Part shown: positions 33,072 to 41,326 of the stretch, piece after piece
Numbering within the stretch: the first letter of the stretch is position 1
Layout of the letters: every line of letters starts with the position of its first letter
Source: Phytohabitans houttuyneae
GTDB lineage: Bacteria; Actinomycetota; Actinomycetes; Mycobacteriales; Micromonosporaceae
Length of the DNA: 64,000 bases
Assembly (NCBI RefSeq): GCF_011764425.1
Contig: NZ_BLPF01000001.1
Span: 434,001 to 498,000, forward strand
Direction of reading: 5' to 3'
Notes under the pieces: generated by a model
What the model saw: only the letters and a program-made list of their open reading frames with translations
Database searches by the model: none
Told to the model about the DNA's origin: nothing
Program-made: the position numbers and the translations under genes

Positions 33072-36000
33072 GTGACCAGGGCCGGCGTGACGTTCACGGT
33101 GCTCGGGCCACTCGCGGCGGCGCACCGCGGCGACCCGGACCGGCCGCTGCCGCTCAAGGGCGGCCGGCAGCGCGCTGTCCTCGCCCGCCTGCTCATCGCG
33201 CGCGGCCGCGTCGTACCCGTCGACCGGCTCGCCGGCGACCTGTGGACCGAGCCGCCGGACGGCGCGGTCGGGGCGATCCGCACGTTCGTGGCCGACCTGC
33301 GCCGCGCGCTGGAGCCCGACCGGCCGCCCCGGCAGCCGGCCCGCCTGCTGGTGACCGCCCCGCCCGGGTACGCGCTGCGCGCCGCCGCCGAAGACGTCGA
33401 CGCCGGCCGCTTCGAGGCGTGGGTGGCCGAGTCCGGGACGCTGCTCGCGGCCGGGGACGGCGCGGGCGCGCTGGCCCGGGCCGGGGAGGCGCTGGGGCTG
33501 TGGCGCGGGCCGGCGTACGCGGAGTTCGCCGCCGAGCCGTGGGCCCGCGCCGAGATCGACCGCCTCGACGAGCTGCGCGCGCTGGCCGTCGAGCGGCGGG
33601 CGGAGGCGATGCTCGCGCTCGGCCGGGCCGCCGAGGCCGCCTCCGACCTGGGTGCCCACGCGGCCGCACACCCGCTGCGCGAGGAGGCGTGGCGGCTGCT
33701 GGCCATCGCGCTGTACCGGGCCGGCCGCCAGGCGGACGCGCTCGCCGCCCTGCGCCGGGCCCGCGAGACGCTCGCCGACCGGCTCGGCCTCGACCCCGGG
33801 CCGGCCCTGCGACGGCTCGAAGCCGACATCCTGGCCCAGTCGCCCGCCCTCAGCCCGCCGGTGCCCGACGAACCAGCCCCCGCCGCCCACGACGCACCGC
33901 CCCCAGCGCGAAGCGCGCTGGCGGGCACGGCCGGCGGCTTCTTCGGCCGGGCCGGTGAGCTGGACGCGCTCGCCCGCGCGGCCGGGCGCGTGTCCGGCCG
34001 CGGGGAGCCCGGCCTCGCGCTCATCTCCGGCGAGGCCGGCGCCGGCAAGACCGCCCTCGCCGGGGAGTTCGCCCGCCGCCTCTCCGGCGCCGGCTGGTCG
34101 GTGGCGTGGGGCCGCAGCCCGGAGTACGAAGGCGCGCCCGCCGCCTGGCCCTGGCAACAGGTCACCGGCACGCCTGGACCCGACCGGCCGGCCGCCGACC
34201 CCGCCGCGGCCCGCTTCCGCCTGCACCGGGAGACCGCGGCGTGGCTGTCGGACACCGCGGGCCGGCGCGGGCCGCTGCTCGTCGTCCTCGACGACCTGCA
34301 CCAGGCCGACGAGGGCACGCTCGACGTGCTGGCCGCCGTGCTCGCCGGCCCGGAGCCGGCCAGCGGTCCGCTGCTGGTCGCCGGCACGTACCGCGCCACG
34401 GCCATCCCGGCCACCCTGACCGCCGCGCTGGCCCGCCTCGCCCGGGTCGAACCGGTCCGGGTGTACCTCGGCGGCCTCACGGTGACCGAGACCGGCGAGC
34501 TGGCCCGCGCGGCGGCCGGGCGCGAGCTCGACCCGGCCGCGGTGCGCCTCATCCACCACCGCAGCGGCGGCAACCCGTTCTTCGTCCGCGAGCTGGCCCG
34601 GCTGCTCGGCGCCGAGCCCGGCGCGGTACCCGCCGGCGTGCGCGACGTCATCCGCCACCGCCTCGCCACGCTGCCCGAGCCGGCGCGCGCGGTGCTGCGG
34701 CAGGCGGCGGTGCTCGGCCGGGACGTCGACCCGGAGGTGCTGGCGGCGCTCACCGGCGACGAGCCGTCCACACTGGACGCCCTGGACCGGGCCGTGGAGG
34801 CCGGCTTCCTCAGCGCGGACGGCGGCCTGCGGTTCACCCACATCCTGGTACGGGACACGCTGTACGGCGACATCCCCGCACACCGCCGGGCGCAGTGGCA
34901 CGCCGCCGCCGGCGAGGCGCTCGAACGGCTGCGCCCCGGTGACGTCGCCGCCCTCGCCCACCACTTCGGGCTCGCCGCGAGCCGGGCCACCGCGCCGCGC
35001 GCGGCCGCCTACGCGCGGGCCGCCGCCGAGGACGCCGAACGCCGCGCCGACCCGCACGCCGCCGTCCGGCTGTGGCGCCGGGCGGTGGACGGGTACGACC
35101 GGGCCGGCGCGCAGGACCGGCGCGGCCGCTTGGAGGCGGTGATGGGGCTGGGCCGGGCGCTCGCCGTGAGCGGCCACCTCGACGAGGCCCGCCGGCTCCG
35201 CGCCGAGGCCGTCGCCTCCGTGGCCACAGTGGACGATCCGGAGCTGGCGGCGGACGTGCTCGCCGCTTTCGTGGTACCGGCGATCTGGACCGCCAACGAC
35301 GACGAGGAGCTGTCCGGCCGCATCGCCGCCGCGGCCGAGCGCGTGCTGCCGGCGCAGCGGGGCGAGCGGCGGGCGCGCCTGCTCGGTACCCTCGCGCTGG
35401 AGCTGCGCGGCACCACCACGGACCGCGGCGCGGCGGCGGCGCGCGAGGCGGAGTCCCTCGCCCGCGCGGCGGGTGACCCCACGCTGCTGGCCTTCGCGCT
35501 CAACGCCCGGTTCATGCACGCGTTCGGCCGCGCCGGGATGGCCGCCGAGCGGGCCCGCATCGGCGCCGAGATGGTGGAGGTGGCCGCCGGGCACGACCTT
35601 GTCACGTTCGAGGTGCTCGGTCACCTGATCGCGATGCAGGCGCACGCCGGGCTCGCCGACCTCGCCGCCGCGGACGCCCACGCGGCGGCCGCCGACGCCC
35701 TCGCCGGACGGTACGAGCTGCCGCTGGTGGGCGTCTTCACGGCCTGGTACGCGGGGCTGCGCCTGGCCGTCGAGGGGCGGACCGGCGAGGCGGAGGAGGC
35801 GTACCGCGCGGCGCGCGCGAAGCTCGACGGCGCCGGTATGCCCGGCATGGCGCGCGGCCTGTACCCGCTGGCCCTCCTCACGCTGCGGCCACCCACCACA
35901 GTGGAGTGGTCTACATCGGACTGGGGCCCGTACGAGCCGTGGGTCCGCCCGCTCGCGCTGCTCGCGCAGGACCGGCCGGAGGCGGCCGCCGGGGCGCTGC

Positions 36001-36203
36001 GGGCGCAGCCGGAGCCGCCGCACGACCTGCTCCGCGAGGCGCGGTTGTGGCTCACCGGGCGGGCCGCCATCACGCTCGGTGACCACGCCACGGCCCGCCG
36101 CGTGTACGACGCGCTGCTGCCGGCCGCCGGCGAGCTGGCGGGTGCGGGCAGCGGAGTGCTCACGTTCGGCGCGGTGGCGGACCTCCTGGAGGAGCTGCGC
36201 TGA
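33072..36203 (+). CDS. AfsR/SARP-like regulator: DNA-binding, BTAD, AAA ATPase, TPR-like region
   Basis: 1043 residues. N-terminal winged-helix (VLGPLAAAHRGDPDRPLPLK, RAVLARLLIARGRVVPVDRL), then the bacterial transcriptional activation domain (EALGLWRGPAYAEFAAEPWA, LREEAWRLLAIALYRAGRQA). An AAA/STAND ATPase follows with Walker A SGEAGAGKTAL near residue 325 and Walker B LLVVLDDLHQADEG. The rest is helical and TPR-like. Such proteins switch on secondary-metabolite or developmental genes; no biosynthetic cluster is visible here, so its target is unknown. GTG 33072 is set by the leaderless promoter. Confidence 0.92.
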   Translation: MTRAGVTFTVLGPLAAAHRGDPDRPLPLKGGRQRAVLARLLIARGRVVPVDRLAGDLWTEPPDGAVGAIRTFVADLRRALEPDRPPRQPARLLVTAPPGYALRAAAEDVDAGRFEAWVAESGTLLAAGDGAGALARAGEALGLWRGPAYAEFAAEPWARAEIDRLDELRALAVERRAEAMLALGRAAEAASDLGAHAAAHPLREEAWRLLAIALYRAGRQADALAALRRARETLADRLGLDPGPALRRLEADILAQSPALSPPVPDEPAPAAHDAPPPARSALAGTAGGFFGRAGELDALARAAGRVSGRGEPGLALISGEAGAGKTALAGEFARRLSGAGWSVAWGRSPEYEGAPAAWPWQQVTGTPGPDRPAADPAAARFRLHRETAAWLSDTAGRRGPLLVVLDDLHQADEGTLDVLAAVLAGPEPASGPLLVAGTYRATAIPATLTAALARLARVEPVRVYLGGLTVTETGELARAAAGRELDPAAVRLIHHRSGGNPFFVRELARLLGAEPGAVPAGVRDVIRHRLATLPEPARAVLRQAAVLGRDVDPEVLAALTGDEPSTLDALDRAVEAGFLSADGGLRFTHILVRDTLYGDIPAHRRAQWHAAAGEALERLRPGDVAALAHHFGLAASRATAPRAAAYARAAAEDAERRADPHAAVRLWRRAVDGYDRAGAQDRRGRLEAVMGLGRALAVSGHLDEARRLRAEAVASVATVDDPELAADVLAAFVVPAIWTANDDEELSGRIAAAAERVLPAQRGERRARLLGTLALELRGTTTDRGAAAAREAESLARAAGDPTLLAFALNARFMHAFGRAGMAAERARIGAEMVEVAAGHDLVTFEVLGHLIAMQAHAGLADLAAADAHAAAADALAGRYELPLVGVFTAWYAGLRLAVEGRTGEAEEAYRAARAKLDGAGMPGMARGLYPLALLTLRPPTTVEWSTSDWGPYEPWVRPLALLAQDRPEAAAGALRAQPEPPHDLLREARLWLTGRAAITLGDHATARRVYDALLPAAGELAGAGSGVLTFGAVADLLEELR

Positions 36204-36210
36204 GCGGACC

Positions 36211-36246
36211 TTGACGACCGAAGCTAACTGCATTAGCTTGTTAGCT
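36211..36246 (+). promoter_or_regulatory. Leaderless promoter with overlapping inverted repeat
   Basis: -35 TTGACG (36211-36216), 17-nt spacer, -10 TAGCTT (36234-36239), then 7 nt to ATG 36247. AGCTAAC (36222-36228) and GTTAGCT (36240-36246) form an inverted repeat around the -10 box, a likely repressor site. Confidence 0.65.
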
Positions 36247-36918
36247 ATGACTCGTAGCAACAAGCTCGGTGCCGCCGCGCTCGCCGCGGCCGGCGTCCTG
36301 TTCCTCCTCTATCCCGCGGTCCGCCCGTGGCACGACGAGGCCACGGTGGACGGCGCCGTCGCGTCGATGGCCTCCGGCGCGTGGGTCGCGTCACACGCGT
36401 TCGCGATGCTGGGTTTCGTGCTGGCCGCCCTCGGCCTGCTCGCCCTCCGCGACACCGTGCCCGGGCCCCTCACGACCGCGGCCGTCGTCACCACCTGGAT
36501 CGGCGCGGGCCTCGTCCTGCCCTACTACGGCGCCGAGGACTTCGGGCTGCACTCGCTGGCCCGGCGCTACGCGGACGGCGAGAGCTTCGACCTGCTCGCG
36601 ACGGTGGACGCGGTCCGCAACCAGCCCGTGGCGATCACGATGTTCGGCGTCGGCCTGCTGGTCCTGGCGCTGGGTGGGGTGCTGGCCGCGCTGGCGGTGC
36701 GCCGGTCGGGCGTGCTCCCCCGGTCCAGCGGCGTGCTCTTCGGCCTCGGCCTGGTGCTGTTCCTCCCGCAGTTCTTCACGCCGGCCCCGATCCGCATCGC
36801 GCACGGCGTCCTGCTGGCGGCCGGCTGCGGGTGGCTGGCGTTCGCGCTGTGGCGGGCCCGGACCGCGTCACCCGTTCGGGTTACCGAGCGTGCGGCGCCG
36901 CTTCCCCGCGATCGCTAG
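36247..36918 (+). CDS. Multipass membrane protein of unknown function
   Basis: 223 residues with about six helices: LGAAALAAAGVLFLLYPAVR, AFAMLGFVLAALGLLALRDT, LTTAAVVTTWIGAGLVLPYY, ITMFGVGLLVLALGGVLAAL, VLFGLGLVLFLPQFF and a last one to ALW. YYGAEDFGLHSLARRYADGE, in an outer loop, carries His and acidic residues. I do not recognise the family by name. Its strong, operator-overlapped promoter suggests inducible expression; the XRE gene 10 bp downstream could be co-regulated but has its own -10 box. Confidence 0.8.
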   Translation: MTRSNKLGAAALAAAGVLFLLYPAVRPWHDEATVDGAVASMASGAWVASHAFAMLGFVLAALGLLALRDTVPGPLTTAAVVTTWIGAGLVLPYYGAEDFGLHSLARRYADGESFDLLATVDAVRNQPVAITMFGVGLLVLALGGVLAALAVRRSGVLPRSSGVLFGLGLVLFLPQFFTPAPIRIAHGVLLAAGCGWLAFALWRARTASPVRVTERAAPLPRDR

Positions 36919-36921
36919 CCT
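36916..36921 (+). promoter_or_regulatory. -10 box of XRE regulator gene
   Basis: TAGCCT 7 nt before ATG 36929, compatible with leaderless transcription. It overlaps the last codons of the preceding gene. Confidence 0.45.
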
Positions 36922-36928
36922 GGCGGGC

Positions 36929-38224
36929 ATGCAGAGGCCACGGACGACGTTCGGGGTGGAGCTGCGGCGACGCCGGCTCGCCGCCGGCCTGTCGCTGTCC
37001 GACCTCGCCGCCCTGGTGCACTACAGCCGCAGCCACCTCAGCCGGGTGGAGACCAGCGGCAAGCCACCGAGCCTCAGCCTCGCCCGGCGCTGCGACACCG
37101 AGCTGGGGGCCGACGGCGCGCTGACGAGGCTCGTCGAGCGCCCCACCGCCGGCCCGCCGAAGAGCACCGAGGTGTCCCCGGTGGACCGCTGGTGGATGGG
37201 GCTGTCGGCCAACGGCGGCGGCACGCTGATCGTCACCCATCCGGGCGAGCCGTGGGAGGGCGGCGAGGCGCTCGTCGCCAACTGGGCGCTCAGCGCGCAG
37301 GCCGCCACGGACGCGTCGGCGGACCGCGTGCTGGCCGGCTTCGAGGAGATGTTCCGCCAGATCAGGTCGGTCGGGCAGACGGTGCCGCCGGTCACGCTGC
37401 TGCCCCTGGTCATCGCGCACGCCCACGCGCTGCGGGTCCTGGCCAGCACCGCCGGCTCGGCGCAGCGCGGGCCGGTGCTGCTGCTGGCCGCACGGTTCGG
37501 GGAGTACGCGGGCTGGATGCACCAGGAGGCCGGCGACGACCGCGCGGCGGCCTGGTGGACCGACTGGGCGGTGGGCCTCGCCCGCGAGGTCGGTGACCGC
37601 GACATGACGCCGTACGCACTGGTCCGCCGCGCCCTCATCGCGCTCTACCAGGGCGACTCGGCCACGACGGTCGCGCTGGCCCAGCAGGCGCAGGCCGCCG
37701 ACTGTTCGGCCCGGGTGCGCGGGCTCGCCGCCCTGCGGGAGGCGCAGGGGCGGGCGATCAGCGCCGACTACGACGGCTGCATGTTCGCGCTGGAGCGGGC
37801 CGCCGCCCTGCTGGAGCCCAGCAACGGCCAGGAGCAGGTGCTCGGCTCGTGGACGGTGCCCGACCAGGTGGCCCTCGCCTCCGGCTGGTGCCTCTACGAC
37901 CTCGGCCGCCCGGTGGAGTCCGCCGAGATCCTGTCCCGGCAGCTGGCCGCGATCCCCGCGCACGCCGTCCGGGCCCGCGCCCGCTACGGCGCCCGGCTCG
38001 CGCTGGCCCACGCCGGCGGCAACGACGTCGAGCAGGCGTGCACGGTCGCAGCCGGCGTCCTCGACGCGATGCCCATGGTGCAGTCGGCCACCGTGCGCGC
38101 GGACGTCCGCGACCTCAGCCGGATGCTGGGCCGCTGGCGCGCAAACCCGACCGTGCGGGACCTGCTGCCCCGCTTCGCCGCGGCGCTCGCGCTGCCGGCG
38201 CCCGCCGCTACCCGAACGGGGTAG
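36929..38224 (+). CDS. XRE family regulator with helical C-terminal domain
   Basis: 431 residues. The HTH is at residues 8-60 (FGVELRRRRLAAGLSLSDLA, LVHYSRSHLSRVETSGKPPS). The rest is helical and TPR-like (ARFGEYAGWMHQEAGDDRAA, AWWTDWAVGLAREVGDRDM), the design of many actinomycete XRE regulators that respond to peptides or small molecules. It lies just before the TIR-containing operon and might control it, but the 164-bp gap with no shared signal makes this guesswork. Confidence 0.88.
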   Translation: MQRPRTTFGVELRRRRLAAGLSLSDLAALVHYSRSHLSRVETSGKPPSLSLARRCDTELGADGALTRLVERPTAGPPKSTEVSPVDRWWMGLSANGGGTLIVTHPGEPWEGGEALVANWALSAQAATDASADRVLAGFEEMFRQIRSVGQTVPPVTLLPLVIAHAHALRVLASTAGSAQRGPVLLLAARFGEYAGWMHQEAGDDRAAAWWTDWAVGLAREVGDRDMTPYALVRRALIALYQGDSATTVALAQQAQAADCSARVRGLAALREAQGRAISADYDGCMFALERAAALLEPSNGQEQVLGSWTVPDQVALASGWCLYDLGRPVESAEILSRQLAAIPAHAVRARARYGARLALAHAGGNDVEQACTVAAGVLDAMPMVQSATVRADVRDLSRMLGRWRANPTVRDLLPRFAAALALPAPAATRTG

Positions 38225-38388
38225 GCCGTACGACCCAGGCGGCTCCCGATCATCCGGTACACCGCGACGAACCGACCGTCCACCCTGTCTGTTGTCCATC
38301 CCAGGGGATACTGACAACGGCTTGTCCGCTCCCGCCCGCCATCGCAAGCTGTACGGCGACACGGCATCCCAGGGAGACGCGCTCGCGC

Positions 38389-39021
38389 ATGACGAAGATA
38401 TTCATCAGCTTCCGCAACGGTGACGAGAGCTTCGCCGCGGTGACCCTGGACGACCGGCTCTCGGCGCGTTTCGGCCCCGAAAGCGTCTTCCGCAGCAGCC
38501 GCTCCATCCCGGCGGGCACCGACTTCGAGCCGGTGCTGTGGCGCAGCCTCGGGCTCTGCTCGGTGGTGCTGGTCGTGATCGGTCCACATTGGCTCACCGG
38601 CCGGGCGGGCAACAACCGCCTGTGGGACCACGAAGACTTCGTCCGCCGGGAGGTGGCGCTCGCCCTGCGCCTGGGGCTGACGACGATTCCCGTCCTGGTC
38701 GGCGGGGCGCACATGCCCGGGCTGGGCGAGCTTCCGGCGGAGCTGGCCCCGCTCACCAGCCGGCAGTACCGGCGGATCGACGCGCGCAGCGCCGACGCGG
38801 ACGTGCGGGCCCTCGTCGAGGAGGTGGCGCGGGTGGTCGGCGACACCGGGCCGGCGGCGGCCGGCGCGTCCACAGTAGAGCCCGAAGCCCGGCCGCAGGG
38901 CAACAACCAGCGCTTCCGTACGGGCAACGCGGTCCAGGCCCGCGACGTGCACGGCGACCTGGTGATGGGCGACAAAGTGGACGGTCCGAAGATCGTCTTC
39001 GGGCCCGGAGGGCGGGCGTGA
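38389..39021 (+). CDS. TIR domain protein with C-terminal VHGD/GDKV tag
   Basis: 210 residues. The TIR domain covers ~1-135: KIFISFRNGDESFAAVTLDD, VVIGPHWLTG, and the helix HEDFVRREVALALRLG, where Glu88 occupies the place of the catalytic glutamate in NAD-cleaving TIRs. IPVLVGGAHMP is the following strand. The tail (GNNQRFRTGNAVQ, RDVHGDLVMGDKVDGPKI, 171-202) shares VHGD-x3-GDKV with the N-terminus of the next protein. First gene of the plus operon; its stop overlaps the next start (GTGA). A NAD-depleting effector or signal producer is likely by analogy. Confidence 0.9.
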   Translation: MTKIFISFRNGDESFAAVTLDDRLSARFGPESVFRSSRSIPAGTDFEPVLWRSLGLCSVVLVVIGPHWLTGRAGNNRLWDHEDFVRREVALALRLGLTTIPVLVGGAHMPGLGELPAELAPLTSRQYRRIDARSADADVRALVEEVARVVGDTGPAAAGASTVEPEARPQGNNQRFRTGNAVQARDVHGDLVMGDKVDGPKIVFGPGGRA

Positions 39022-41324
39022 CGGCACCGGCTCCCCCACCGGCGCCCACCGCGACCGCACCCGCCCCGAGCGCGCCCGCCGGCACCCCTCCGGCCGGAGC
39101 CGCCGCATCGCCCCCGGGCGGCGGCTCCGGCCCCGCCGACACCAAGCCCGCCGGCGCGCGGCCCGCGGCAGCCGCACCCGGCGAGGCGGTCGACGGGGTC
39201 GACGGCGGGTCCTGGGCCGAGCCGGGGCAGGCGACCTCCAGGCCGGGCGAGGGCACCGCGCGCAACGAGCACTGGCGCGCGGCGCGCACCGTCCACGGTG
39301 ACCAGATCGGCGGCGACAAGGTCGCCGGGCACAAGTTCGAGCTGCGGTTCGGCGACCGGACCGTGCCGGTGCGGGAGCTCTCCATCGACCTTGTCGAGCC
39401 GGTCCGGTACGCGTTCGTCGACCCGGACAACTGGTCGCAGCTCCTGCAGCGGTTTCGCCGCCAGCGCTCCGCCGTGATCCGGGGCCGCCCCGGCCACGGC
39501 AAGGACGCCGCCGCGATCCGGCTGCTCATCGGCGAGGTCGAGCGGGTGTACCACCTGGACCCGACGGTCGACGTCGCCCACCTCGCCGACTCGATCGCAG
39601 AGCAGGCCGAAAGCGTGGGCGGAGCGCGGGGTGGCATCGGCTTCCTGCTCTGCCAGCCGGACGGGGCCACCAAGCTGCGCGGCTTCACGTTCCACGCGCT
39701 GGAGATGGCGCTGGCCAAGGCGAACGCCCGCCTCGTGATCACCATCTCGCCCGGCCAGCTGGCGGCTGACCAGGACGTCGAGCCGTACGTGCTCGACCTG
39801 CCCGACCAGCAGGTCGACCGGCAGAAGGTCTTCGCCGGCCACCTGGCCTGGCGGTGCGGCGACGGGCTGGCCGACCGCCTGCTCGCCAGCGAGACAGTGA
39901 AAAGCCTCCTCGGCGAGCTCGACGAGGGCGAGGCGAGCTGCCACTCGGCCGCCGAGCTCGCGGCGGTGATCAGCTCGGAGTGCGACGACAGCGGCACCGT
40001 CGACGGTTTCCGGGTGCGCGAGCGCCGCCGGCGCCAGCACGACCAGGCGTTCGACCTGTGGTTCGACAGCCTGCGCGACGCCGAGGAGCGCAGCTTCGCG
40101 GTCGCGCTCGCGGTCCTCGACGGCCTGCCCTACGAGGACGTCACAGCCGCGTCCCGCCGCCTGCGCCGCAAGCTGGAGGTCACCCAGCACCTCGTCGTCT
40201 CGGGCGGCAAGCCCGAGCTGCGGATCGCCCGCAACGAGGCGCTGCGCACGCCGACCAACCGCCTGCTGGAAAGGCTGCGCGCGGTCGAGGTCGAGCAGCA
40301 GGTGCGGTACGCGTACGGCATGGTCCCGGTCCGCACCGTGCGGTACAAGGACCCCAGCTACCCCATCAAGGTGATCGAGCGCGTGTGGTGCCGGTACCAG
40401 ATCCAGCCCACCCTGCTGGAATGGCTCGGCGAGCTGATCGTGGAGCGTTCCGAGCCGGTGCGCATCTTCGCCGCCAGCACCCTCGGCGTGCTGTCCCGGT
40501 ACTCCTTCGACTACCTGTGGACGTACGCGCTCAACGGCTGGGCGAACAGCAAGGACTACCGGCTGCGCGAGGCGGTGGCGTACGCGCTGCGCGAGCCGTC
40601 CGGCGACAAGCAGCTCGCCGCCAGCGTCGGCACCATCGTCGGCGTGTGGTACGCCAACCGCGAGCAGCCCCGCGCCCAGGCGACCGCCGCCCGTGCCTAC
40701 GGCGCCGGCGCTGGCGGCCTCGACACCGCGACCGCGGTCGACCGCCTCGGGCGTCTGGCCACAGTGGACGACTACGCGGTGGCTGTGGCGATCGGAGACG
40801 CGCTGGCCGACCTCATCGTGGAGGACCCGGACCGCGTGGCGCCGATCGCCTGTGCCGGCCTGCTCTCCTGGTTTACCGACCGGCTCCGCTCCCGCCCGGC
40901 GCAGCTCGCCTTCCTGATCCTGGCCGACAGCCTGGTCACCTGGGAGCCGGACGGCGGCGGTGGCGAGACCCGCTGGCCGACGCTCCTGCACCTGGCCAGG
41001 ACCGCCGAGGCGCTGCGCGCCCCGCTGTTCGGCCTGTGGCGGCGGGCGCTCAGCGAAAACGTCCTGCACGACCAGGCCCGCGGGGTGCTCACCGGCTGGG
41101 CCGGGCTCGCCGAAGCCGACCCCGCGCAGCTCGACGTCCTGCTCCGCCTCTTCCGCGCGGTCGTGACGGTGCCGCGGGTGGAGCCGCGACTGCTCCGCAT
41201 CCTTTCCGCACTGGCCGCCGAGTGGGTGCGGCCGGACAACCTGACACCGCTGCCCCGCGCGCACCGGGCGGTCGACGCCCTGCTGACCCAGATCAGGCAC
41301 GACGCGGGGCACAACGGGGAGTAG
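39018..41324 (+). CDS. P-loop NTPase (STAND/AAA-like) with Pro-rich N-terminus and helical C-terminus
   Basis: 768 residues. Residues 1-80 are Pro/Ala-rich and probably disordered. Residues 91-103 (TVHGDQIGGDKVA) repeat the tag at the end of the TIR protein. The P-loop is GRPGHGKD at 156-163, with Asp in place of Ser/Thr after the lysine, which would weaken Mg coordination. LVITISPGQLAADQDVEPYV fits a sensor-1/post-Walker-B region. A winged-helix-like part follows (VALAVLDGLPYEDVTAASRR), then ~400 helical HEAT-like residues. It probably recognises a trigger and engages the TIR protein. Confidence 0.8.
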   Translation: MTAPAPPPAPTATAPAPSAPAGTPPAGAAASPPGGGSGPADTKPAGARPAAAAPGEAVDGVDGGSWAEPGQATSRPGEGTARNEHWRAARTVHGDQIGGDKVAGHKFELRFGDRTVPVRELSIDLVEPVRYAFVDPDNWSQLLQRFRRQRSAVIRGRPGHGKDAAAIRLLIGEVERVYHLDPTVDVAHLADSIAEQAESVGGARGGIGFLLCQPDGATKLRGFTFHALEMALAKANARLVITISPGQLAADQDVEPYVLDLPDQQVDRQKVFAGHLAWRCGDGLADRLLASETVKSLLGELDEGEASCHSAAELAAVISSECDDSGTVDGFRVRERRRRQHDQAFDLWFDSLRDAEERSFAVALAVLDGLPYEDVTAASRRLRRKLEVTQHLVVSGGKPELRIARNEALRTPTNRLLERLRAVEVEQQVRYAYGMVPVRTVRYKDPSYPIKVIERVWCRYQIQPTLLEWLGELIVERSEPVRIFAASTLGVLSRYSFDYLWTYALNGWANSKDYRLREAVAYALREPSGDKQLAASVGTIVGVWYANREQPRAQATAARAYGAGAGGLDTATAVDRLGRLATVDDYAVAVAIGDALADLIVEDPDRVAPIACAGLLSWFTDRLRSRPAQLAFLILADSLVTWEPDGGGGETRWPTLLHLARTAEALRAPLFGLWRRALSENVLHDQARGVLTGWAGLAEADPAQLDVLLRLFRAVVTVPRVEPRLLRILSALAAEWVRPDNLTPLPRAHRAVDALLTQIRHDAGHNGE

Positions 41325-41326
41325 CC

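Noticed and set aside
26131-36203. A nonribosomal peptide gene cluster around the condensation protein and SARP regulator
   Set aside because: No adenylation, carrier, ketosynthase or tailoring genes lie near; neighbours are sigma factors, c-di-GMP and hydrolase genes.
33027-36263. Long antisense open frame opposite the SARP gene
   Set aside because: It mirrors the SARP codons, is Arg/Gly/His-rich and has no family motif; typical shadow in high-GC DNA. The same applies to long antisense frames at 38250-41399 and 29846-31747.
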